A DNA stretch of 64,000 nt from Crambe crambe (lineage: Eukaryota; Porifera; Demospongiae; Poecilosclerida; Crambeidae). The notes beneath the pieces are model-generated. The model was not told the DNA's origin. It saw nothing but the letters and a program-made list of their open reading frames with translations, and did no database searches. The translations under genes and the position numbers were made by a program. The DNA is taken from the NCBI GenBank assembly GCA_963924555.1, contig OZ004583.1:3133501-3197500 (forward strand), written 5' to 3'. This document shows, piece after piece, positions 47,250 through 64,000 of this stretch; within the stretch, counting starts at the first letter, position 1, and the number at the start of each line of letters is the position of its first letter.

Positions 47250-47380
47250 CTAGCTACACTCTGAAAGTGAAGTGTTTACTGCATATCTTTCGAATGCTCT
47301 CTGTAAACAGTAAAGTATACCTTTACTGTTTACTGTTTACAATAGGTATGAAGTACACACTCTTGTTTTTGCAGTGCATC
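47250..47380. mobile_element. MITE copy (CACTSTAAAAA family)
   Basis: Begins CACTCTGAAAGTGAAGTG and ends TTGTTTTTGCAGTG, the inverted form of the family end; an internal CTGTAAACAGTAAAGTATACC is shared with 56973-57103. Confidence 0.75.
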
Positions 47381-47939
47381 AGAAGGACAAACACTTTAGA
47401 AAGTGATTGGCCTGTCACGAAAAATTTGGACCGGGGAAAAAAATGGACCGGGGGTCCAATTTTTTCCATGAAAAAAGTGGACCCCCTTTACGAAAAGTTA
47501 TCCGGGCATAGCTTGAAGCATCCATGATCGAAATAGATCAGCTTTCTTGTCTTGTACATAGTCAAGACAAAAAGAGAGCTATTCGAAAGAAAGCAGCTAG
47601 CTATGTAAGGGAGTTCTTTTCATCGAGAAGAAAAAGAAGACCAGGGTAAGACCTGATTTTTCATAGGTGCTTATTATGCTTGTAGATAGCTAGCTTAGCT
47701 AGCTACGCATGAAGCTGAGTCTAGATGCAATCATGATGATTCTACTTAATTATGGCCTTACTACCAGCATAGATACTATATATCTACTGCACAGTATAAT
47801 TATAGTTATCTATGCTACCAGATACCAAATTTTTTGGCCTCTGTAAAAGAAACTCGTAAAATTTGCCTATATAGCTATAGCTAGCTATGTACCAAGTTAC
47901 CCAGCTATTCTCTTCAAATAAATAATCAAATCAATATCA

Positions 47940-48971
47940 TTTATTGGGGGAAAATATTGATGACCATGGCAGTCTTCTTGGAATTACGAAATTGACTACA
48001 GCATACCATCCTCAGTGTGATGGCCTTACCGAGAAGTTTAATTGTACTCTATAAAGATGATGATACGCAAGCATGTCGATGTCTATGGGAAGCAGTGGGA
48101 CAAGTATTTACATGGGATGCTGTTTGCCTATCGAAACACCCCACATGAGGCAACAGACGAGAAGCCATACATCGGTCATCAGGTAGGATAGCAGATTGGT
48201 TCCCCTGTCTGATAGTAGAACACCACACACAAGTATGATCTCACGTACCAGTATGTCCACTAACCGTATAGCCTTTTGGTCAGGGATAGGGAAAACCACC
48301 TTACCTTCTTTATGGTAGAGATTATCGCTATCCTATTGAAGCTGCATTTCTTCCTGCTAATGAGGTAGGAGGGGCTGGCCCGACAGGAACTCACTGAGAT
48401 ACTGATGCAAGCAAGAGATCATGCTACTCAGTCAATCCAGAAAGCCCAGAAGCATTACAAAAAGCACTATGATAAGGTGAACAAATATTCTCCTATGCAG
48501 TTCAAGATTGGAGATCTAGTGCTAATTCGATTCCTTCAGGAAGAGTCCGGAAAATTTCAGAAGTTATCTCATCCGTGGCATGGACCCTATTGAGTTGTTG
48601 AGGTGACTCCAACAGTAACCAGCATTGCAGGAAAACGTGTCTACACTTCAAAAGATGATATTATTCGTGTACAGTTACCAGATGTCCTCTCAATTTTCCT
48701 TCTGGCTATTTTTGGTATGGAGATCGCCGGGAATGGGCTTGGATGACCTCCCAAGGTTGTTGATCAAGAAATTGGAGAGCAATTGCCAGAAGATAGAAAA
48801 GACGACTCTGGAGATGTCGATGACACTGATTCAGATTCAGATGAACAGGAACAGGGAGATGACGAACCAAAATTGCTGCCACCATCTCGAACCTGTACCC
48901 GAGTAATCTGACCACCCCTCTACTATGGCAGAAAGTAAGCTCGGGACGAGCTCTAACTGGAGGAGGGGGTG
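47940..48971 (+). mobile_element. Degenerate Ty3/gypsy integrase and C-terminal pol fragment
   Basis: Broken frames read LTTAYHPQCDGLTEKFNCTL, then KQWDKYLHGMLFAYRNTPHE, then AQKHYKKHYDKVNKYSPMQF-KIGDLVL and SHPWHGPY. These are the typical core and C-terminal segments of a gypsy-type integrase. Stops and frameshifts separate them, and no gag, protease, RT or RNase H was found. A polypurine stretch (GGAGGAGGGGG) sits at its end. Confidence 0.82.
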
Positions 48972-49191
48972 TGTGATAATAATACTTTTATCATTACTAA
49001 CTTCATTACAAACTGTTATGTAGTCATTATCATGATATCACTTTTGACGTAATCTTGTATCACATGTTCACTCCTTGATTTGTGACCCATGAGTAAAGTC
49101 TGATATCACTTGAAATACGCTGCCCGGTGACGTTACACGAATAACATATCTGGTCTTGTCCTACATGTAAATAATAACCAGGTAATCAACA
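48972..49191 (+). repeat. Candidate 3' LTR of the gypsy fragment
   Basis: Starts TGTGATAATAATAC directly after the polypurine stretch and ends AATCAACA, with TG...CA ends and 220 bases. The 5' partner is absent, so the boundaries are tentative. Confidence 0.5.
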
Positions 49192-49236
49192 AGTGAATTT
49201 TATATAGCATGCAGTTATACCCTTTCAAGGAAAAAA

Positions 49237-49620
49237 ACTACTTTCGGCAGCGAAACTGGACCGGGTCCACTTTTATCCCTTGCCAAAATGGACCTGCCTG
49301 GATTTCAGCAGCAAAACTGGACAGGGTCCACTTTTTTCCCTTGCCAAAATTGGACCTGCCTGGATTTCGGCAGTGAAACTGGACTGGGTCCACTTTTTTC
49401 CCTTGCCAAAATTTGACCTGCCTGGATTTCGGCAGTGAAACTGGACTGGGTCCACTTTTTTCCCTTGCCAAAATTGGACCTGCCTGGATTTTGGTAGTGA
49501 AACTGGACCGAGTCCACTTTTTTCCCTTGCCAAAAATGGACCTGTCGAGCTCATGGCAGTGAAACTGGACCAGTCCACTTTTTTCTTGACAAAATTGGAC
49601 CAGGTCCACTTTTGGCAAGG
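49237..49620. repeat. About 62-66-base minisatellite, six copies
   Basis: Repeated units contain GCAGTGAAACTGGACTGGGT, CCACTTTTTTCCCTTGCCAA and GGACCTGCCTGGATTTCGG, with few mismatches. It is open in several frames on the minus strand, but this is a by-product of the repeat and not evidence of a gene. Confidence 0.9.
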
Positions 49621-49729
49621 AAGGTCCACTTTTGGCAGAAAAAAGTGGACCCCCTGGTCCATTTTTTCCTACCAAAATTGGACCGGGTCCCGGTCCACTT
49701 TTGGCATGACAGGCCATTTGCAGCCACCC

Positions 49730-51070
49730 CCGTGTGCTGTTTGTGCTACCCTTCACGCAATGCTGGCTTGCTAGGGAGCAGTTTTTTTTTATGTGCTGTG
49801 TTCAGGCAAGACTGACCTGCTATTAAACCTTTACATGCTAGAGGTTTAAGTGCTGTATGTGCTATACTCAGATTTTGTCTTTAGGTGTGCTGTATGTACT
49901 ATCCTTTACACAATGCTGGCTTCCTAGGGAGCAGCTTTTATATAGTGTTCAGGCAAAACTGACCTGCTTTTATCTTTAGGTTATAAGCCTTACTCAGAGT
50001 CTATGGGTCTCTGTATGCTGTAGCTATGTGCTACCCTTCATGCAATGCTGGCTTGCTAGAGAGAAGCTTTTATGTGCTGTGTTCAGGCTTTTATCTTTAT
50101 ATTACACTTTTACATGCTATATAGAGCATGTGCTATACTCCAAGTTTGTGTCTTTATGTGTGCTGGACGTGCTATCCTTCTCACAATGCTGACGTGCTAT
50201 ACGTGCTGTGTTCAGGCAAGACTTGCCTGCTTTTATCTTTATATTCAACCTTTACGTGCTAGAGTTGTTTGTGCCATATGTGCAGTTTGTGTTGTGTGCT
50301 GTATGGTCTATCCTTTACGCAATCCTGGCTCGCTGGGGGAGAAGCTTTTATGCAGGCAAGACTTATCTTATATTCAACCTTTACATGTTGTAGGTATGTG
50401 CTAGAGCTTTATGTGCTATACTCAGAGTTTGTGTCTTTATGCGTGCTGTATGTGCTATCCTCATGCAATGCTGGCTTGCTAAGGAGAAGCTTTTATGTGC
50501 TGTATGTACAGTGTTCAGGCAATTACGTACCTGTTTTTCTCTTTATGTTAAGCCTTTTATATGTTTTAGGAGCTGTATGTTTTATGTGTGCTGTATGTGC
50601 TATTGTCACACAATGCTGGCTTGTTAGGGAGCAACTTCTGTGCTCTATGTACTGGGCTCAGGCAGGACAAACCTGTCATTGTGTCTTTAGGTTAGCTAAG
50701 TCTGTAGAATTAATTCCGCAGTTTCACATGCCTCTATAATGTAACTTAGCATTATGCATTATGTCTGGTCATATCAATAATTTGCGAGAACTAAGTGCAG
50801 CAATTGGACAATTTTTTCAGAGGCTAGGTGCCATTACATGCTGTATGTGTTATGCTGGCTTGCTATGGTGTAGTTTACTGTGCTCTATGTACTGTGTTCA
50901 GGTGAATGCATTTATGTTAAGCCTTCCTGTGTTCTTATGTTAAAGCCTTTTTTTTTTCATGCTGTATGTGCTAGACTTTATGCGCTATGCTCAGAGGTTG
51001 TGTCCTTTATGGCTGTATGTGCTATCCTCCCCACAACGCTGGCTTGCTATGTGCTATACGTATGTGTATA
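49730..51070. repeat. Tandem array of about 140-base units, about nine copies
   Basis: Each unit contains GCTGTATGTGCTATCCTT, CAATGCTGGCTTGCTAGGGA and, in many, GTGTTCAGGCAAGAC. Unit starts lie near 49736, 49889, 50017, 50160, 50290, 50443, 50587, 50840 and 51015. Confidence 0.85.
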
Positions 51071-52489
51071 ACGTCAGCTGTTTACTGGCATGCGGTGACC
51101 CTGAGCTTTTCCTTAAAGCCCACAAGTTCAAAAGGCAACAAGCAAACAGACAATGAAACAACAAAAATGAGCAAGGAAAACACAAGTCCCACATCAGCAG
51201 ATATGCTGTAAGTGATGTCAGTGGCATTATGTAAGGGGTGGTCTGAGCTATCCCTTTGCAGTAATAATGATGGTACATATTAATAAAGAGGTGGTGAGAT
51301 CAAACTATGGTACTTAGTAGTTCGGGGAGTGCAGTGCATCCACAGACTGTGGGGAATGGGCCTTTTTACTACATGTTTGGACCTGGCCTTTATAATTAGG
51401 TTGTACGTATGTGCTAGGGGTGGCCTATGTGTGTGGGTCTCGTGTACCTAGGCTGCACGGCCAAGGCAGGTGGGCCCCTGCGACATTACTAAACCTTCTA
51501 TTCTATGGATAGCATGTAGGGAAGCTTATCAGTATATGGTAGGGCTTATATGGCCCCTGGGGAAGCTTAAACCATTTAAAAACACCTTTTAATGAAGTTA
51601 ACATTCAAAGGGGTCACTCTCTGCGCATGTGCAATTGTTGACAGGATAATGCACACTAGCTGACTTAGCTATATAGCAAGCCACAACAAAGAGGCATCAA
51701 TAATAATTATACTCATCATTAGTGCTGACCCTACCCATCCTTCCCAAATGTGGCACTGGTTTAATTACAGGCTGCAAGTATCCACCTCGTTGCCACTGTA
51801 CTGTCATCTCTATGGTTTTAGGCATTTATGGGTTGGTGAGGATATCAGCATTAGCTATTAACAGTCGTTATATTAAAGTTGCGTGCATGTGGGCCACTGG
51901 TGGCTACCATAGGGTAGTCGACATTCGAATGATTTCAGGACACCATTGGGTGCTATGGACATCGTGGTAGCGGCTTTCGATGCTTTAAGCTGGGCAATGC
52001 CTGAGTCACTCGCAGTTCGCACCTGAATGCTACTGGATGCCACTGCTTCCCAACATGTACCTAGTCCAGAAGCTTTGCTGGCTTGTTAATTTCTAGTTGG
52101 GCATGGTATGTGCATGTGCATTTGTTGAACAACTGGGGTACTTTACTTTAGAAGTTTTCTCCTGGGAGGGCTAGACTCACAATTTTGCAGATTGTGCCTC
52201 TTTGCGGTGTTCCTTTGCTGGTGGTTGGTCTTTCGTTAGCCCATGCCATCTTAGAAGGCATTAGCTGAGAAGGGATCTCACAAATTTTGGTGTCCACATC
52301 CGCGAATATCACCTAGCCCGGACACATAGGTGGTCTTAGCATTATCTGCTTTAAAACAGTTGTCTTAAGCTATTGTATTATAGGGTCAGGTAGAATAGGT
52401 AGACTAATTATAATAGATATATCTTAACAATTCATAATAATACTATGTTGCTTGGGGAGTGTGGCGTGCCGCCACTGGAGGATGTTGTA

Positions 52490-52690
52490 GCCAACACTCA
52501 CTCCCCAAGCAGGGGTAGGGGAGGGGGTGTCAGGTCCTGAGCGGGACCACTTGCATTGGCTATGGGTACTGGGCCTAGGCAAGGTGCATTCAATATAAAG
52601 GCAGTTGGCCCAATGGTGCAGGACCTGGCACCTTGGCGTGGCCAGGAGCCTGGCCTTGGGAGCACTCAGTTGGGGGGTGGCTCTTGCGCA
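52490..52690. repeat. Direct repeat copy 1 (about 200 bases)
   Basis: GAGGATGTTGTAGCCAACAC through GGAGCACTCAGTTGGGGGG; matches 53215-53410 in the same orientation. Copy 1 has an extra GGGTAGGGGAGGG-like stretch. Confidence 0.88.
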
Positions 52691-53214
52691 TTACCAAACC
52701 TTTTCTCCTTCTCCTTAAGAGTATCGGAGATGTAGGGTGGTTGGTGTTCAGTAGCGTGATCATAGCAAGGTTAAATGGAATTTTAACTAACTAGTTTAAA
52801 TGAGGTTAACATTGCATGAATCATGCCCCCCAGAGCACGCACTTTCAGATTAGCCAGCTGCCACGAGGAGCACGAGGAGCCAGAAAGGGTTGCCACTGGC
52901 ATTACTACTCAGTTTCTCCCACCCACCTCTCCCTCTTATGGTAAGGTATTTTATTCTGCAATGTATTTTGTTCTGCATTCTGCAATGTGTTTTGTGTGTG
53001 TGATGTGTTTTGTTATTGCACCTGTTGTATTTGAGTTCGTTACCAATGTGTTGGTTCTGTGTTGTATTTGTTCGTTCCTCTTGTATTTATGTTCTTTGTT
53101 CCGGCACACAATATTCAAGCTCCACTCTCCTTGGAGAGTGTGATAGTGCAAGTGCCATTGCACATACCCCCCAGCTACTTCCACTTGGGTGCCAGGTCTG
53201 ATTAACCTCCGAGC

Positions 53215-53410
53215 GGAGGATGTAGTAGCCAACACTCACTCCTCAAGGGGTGTCAGGTCCCGAGCGGGGCGGGACCACTTGCATTGGCTAGGAGTGCTGG
53301 GCCTAGGCAAGGTGCATTCAATTTAAGGCAGTTGACCCAATGGTGCAGGACCTGGCGCCCTGGCGTGGCCAGGAGCCTGGCTTTGGGAGCACTCAGTTGG
53401 GGGGCAGCTT
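53215..53410. repeat. Direct repeat copy 2 (about 200 bases)
   Basis: Second copy of the repeat at 52490-52690. It is followed by a copy of a TGTGTGTGATGTATTTTGTT segment also found at 52996, and then by the copied RTK exon. Confidence 0.88.
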
Positions 53411-53452
53411 TTGTGTGTGTGATGTATTTTGTTATTGCACCTGTTGTACAAT

Positions 53453-53698
53453 AGGATTCAGTAAACCAAAGACAGTATCAGAAAAATTAACATTATCTGT
53501 GTCCATTTGTGGAAAAGTTTGTATTATACTACTATTTCCACATGCTATTTGTGCAGTAGCTTGGTCATTGAAAGTGTTTGTGACTTTTGTTCCTATTGGT
53601 CTCTGACAAAAGGTAAAAAAAAACTGTCACAGTTTTCTACAGAGCAGGGTCCACCCCTATCACAACACCGATTTGTAGAAGCCACTCTGTGGTTAGGG
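53453..53698 (-). pseudogene. Copied fragment of the RTK-H MNNL exon
   Basis: About 245 bases nearly identical to RTK-H positions 45896-46153, lacking both splice sites. It carries small differences, including loss of nine bases in the PTRPIG region and an extra A. It has no other RTK exons beside it and starts directly after a repeat segment, so it is a captured or templated copy and not a functional exon. Confidence 0.82.
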
Positions 53699-53802
53699 AA
53701 ACAGTTATAGTCACGCATGCAGTAGCCCGCAGGCAAATATGGTAAAGGGTTTCCTCCCGTATAGAAAATAAGTAGATGGTAAAGGGTCGACTACGCCATC
53801 TT

Positions 53803-53832
53803 TGCGAGCGAGCGCGAGCGAGCGAGCGAGCA
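53803..53832. repeat. GAGC/GCGA simple repeat
   Basis: GCGAGCGAGCGCGAGCGAGC-type run of about 30 bases. Confidence 0.8.
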
Positions 53833-54174
53833 TAGATGTGGTGTGTTTCTTGAACCTCTATAGTCTATGTTGGCATGCATTTTAATCAATACTGTAGCTT
53901 CTGCCTGAAGCCCCGCCCATCCAGGAAAGTCTGCACGAGACCACCCTAGTTATACGAATGTAATCTTCCAAGCCTTGCTTAGCTGCAGTGGTTCCCACTC
54001 TGCAATGTAACTATCACCCAAACCAAGCACTCCGTTAATTTTCATACACGTAACAGCACAGGAATAAATAAGTCAGCTGCAGGTGATGAATTTGGTAAGG
54101 GAAGAGTTATAAAAATTGTTGCACTAGTAATAGCTTTATAAATGAGAATTTCTTTCTCTGAAGACCTATCTTGA

Positions 54175-60067
<5,893 letters not shown>

Positions 60068-60157
60068 TTTCGATCAGCAGTCGGCAAGAGACCATTCAAA
60101 GTGGAGCAGCCGACGTCGCTATTAAATTTAATTAGCTATAGCTACGCACTTCCGCTT

Positions 60158-60376
60158 GGTAAAGGGTTGCCACATATTCGGACTACGTATACAGTATGCT
60201 GACATAATCTTAATAATTGGTAGGTTCTAGCATCAAGAATAATGCTGGGAATAATAAATGGGGGATAACAGGTATTAAATTCATTGTTGCTAGAAAAATC
60301 TTGATGATCCAGCTCTTCTACTGTTGAACGGGAGATAGTTCAAAACTAATTCTTTTGTAACCAACTTAATTCTTGT
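60158..60376 (-). promoter_or_regulatory. Upstream block of RTK-I shared with RTK-H
   Basis: Partner of 46547-46770, starting about 90 bases upstream of the RTK-I start codon. Shared words are in the same order and orientation, although the first coding exons of the two genes are unrelated. Confidence 0.6.
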
Positions 60377-61265
60377 TTTATTTTTTTTTCTTTCAGTATT
60401 TAGCTAGTATGAGAATGATAAATAACCTTGGAGGGAATAATAGTAGGTAACCTTGCATGGAGGGAATAATAGGTAGCTATGTTGGATAAGGCCGGCTCTT
60501 GTCCAACACCTTGGGGGAATAAATTTCAGCACTAATGGGTTAATAGCTATGCCAATGCCTAATGGGATGTGATCCTCTGAATGAGTCATCCTGGACTCCA
60601 CTAGTTTCCAAACCACAATGCAGAAGTTCCAAAAAATTTTCTCCAAAAACATTTAGCTAAATTAATTATACTTCTCCCACCCAAGGCAGGGCTGAAAGAA
60701 GTGAAAAAAATTATTGGTATGGCCAATATTATTGAAAATCCGTAAGTATGATGCATGCATGTTAGCTATCACAGTGTCTTCAGCAGAAGAATGGAATAGC
60801 TACGGTCTTTTGATAGTGCAGAGTAGAGGTTGGGCCAAAACCCTATAATGATATTAAGTAATAACTCACTTCAAGTATCTTCCTTATCACCTTTGATGAT
60901 ATGCAATAAAGTTGTTGTTATTGTAATAATTATTACCAACAAGTAACTAGCTGTATGGTAAAAAAAGGTAATTTGGTATGGATCGTCACAATTGCAGATA
61001 CTCTATATTGTAGCACTATACTCACGGAAATACAGTCTGTCAGGGCACTCGCATAATGCATACTACAACCATTTCTGCGCATGGTAAAAAAAAAAATATT
61101 TTTGATCCGTTTTGGAAAAAATGTGATAAAAAGTATGGTTTCCCAGTATAAGCTAAGCTACCACATGTGCACATTGAGTCACTCCATAACTAGTTGTTCG
61201 TTTGAAAGTTAAAAAAAAAAAGATAAGTAGCTAGCTAAAACTGATATTAAAATGGCGTAATCTGT
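60377..61265. other. Spacer, nothing recognised
   Basis: Between the RTK-I upstream block and the RTK-J 3' end. It includes a short local duplication (GGAGGGAATAATAG twice near 60430-60475) and no coding sequence. Confidence 0.5.

Positions 61266-64000
<2,735 letters not shown>

Larger units (their letters stand above)
47408..49716. mobile_element. TIR-bounded composite element with satellite interior
   Basis: Both ends carry TGGCCTGTCA in inverted orientation (47408-47417; 49707-49716), each followed inward by GGACCGGG/GTGGACCCC-type sequence. Between them lie a degenerate gypsy fragment (47940-49191) and the 62-base satellite (49237-49620). Confidence 0.6.
46349..54174. other. Repeat-rich gene desert between RTK-H and RTK-I
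   Basis: Contains an upstream block shared with RTK-I, a MITE, a TIR-bounded element with a 62-base satellite and a gypsy fragment inside, a ~140-base tandem array, a 200-base direct repeat and one copied RTK exon. No intact host gene was recognised. The stretch 51080-52480 holds nothing I can identify. Confidence 0.65.

Noticed and set aside
49238..49756. A long minus-strand frame of about 170 residues
   Set aside because: Open only because a 62-base repeat happens to lack stops. Several frames are open at once and no start context, introns or homology are seen.
50072..51211. Several plus-strand frames rich in Cys, Tyr, Leu and Val in the 50-51 kb region
   Set aside because: They follow the ~140-base tandem array; composition and repetition explain them.

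Overview
The window looks like animal nuclear DNA from a demosponge, most likely Amphimedon queenslandica. That is an inference from AT-rich sequence with endless TAGCTAGCTA-type words, compact genes with many short GT-AG introns, and a dense array of receptor tyrosine kinase (RTK) genes of the kind known to be expanded in sponges. No species-specific marker was tested.

Layout: all host genes lie on the minus strand, so each gene reads from high to low coordinates. RTK-A (1-5946, last few codons cut by the window edge), a collapsed RTK relic (6252-6693), RTK-B (7152-11449) and RTK-C (12228-17790) form one subgroup. Two unrelated genes follow: a GH29 alpha-L-fucosidase with an extra N-terminal domain (19296-22449) and a one-exon multi-pass membrane protein (23369-25138). 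Then come an RTK relic (25579-26580), RTK-F (27384-32578), a foldback/LINE region (32640-35150), another RTK relic (35230-36325) next to a broken pogo/Tigger-like transposon (36326-39342), RTK-H (40053-46348), a 7.8 kb repeat-rich desert with a degenerate Ty3/gypsy piece, satellites and a copied RTK exon (46349-54174), RTK-I (54175-60067), and the 3' part of RTK-J (61266 to the right edge).

The striking content is the receptor architecture. Five RTKs carry ectodomains built like Notch ligands: an MNNL-type N-terminal domain, a DSL-type cysteine module (spacing C-x8-C-x3-C...C-x8-C) and, in the longer ones, EGF repeats, then one membrane helix, a shared juxtamembrane motif and a tyrosine kinase domain. 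In RTK-A and RTK-C the whole MNNL-DSL-EGF unit occurs three times, because one phase-0 exon carries the second half of one module plus the first half of the next. RTK-C has lost most catalytic hallmarks and looks like a pseudokinase receptor. RTK-I keeps the kinase and upstream block of RTK-H but has an unrelated ectodomain. The set looks like a birth-and-death receptor array in which ligand-binding modules are added, lost and swapped over a conserved signalling half.

Exon boundaries were placed by hand from splice consensus, paralogue alignment and phase. The exon sums of RTK-B, C, F, H and I are divisible by three. No search, expression or structure data were available.
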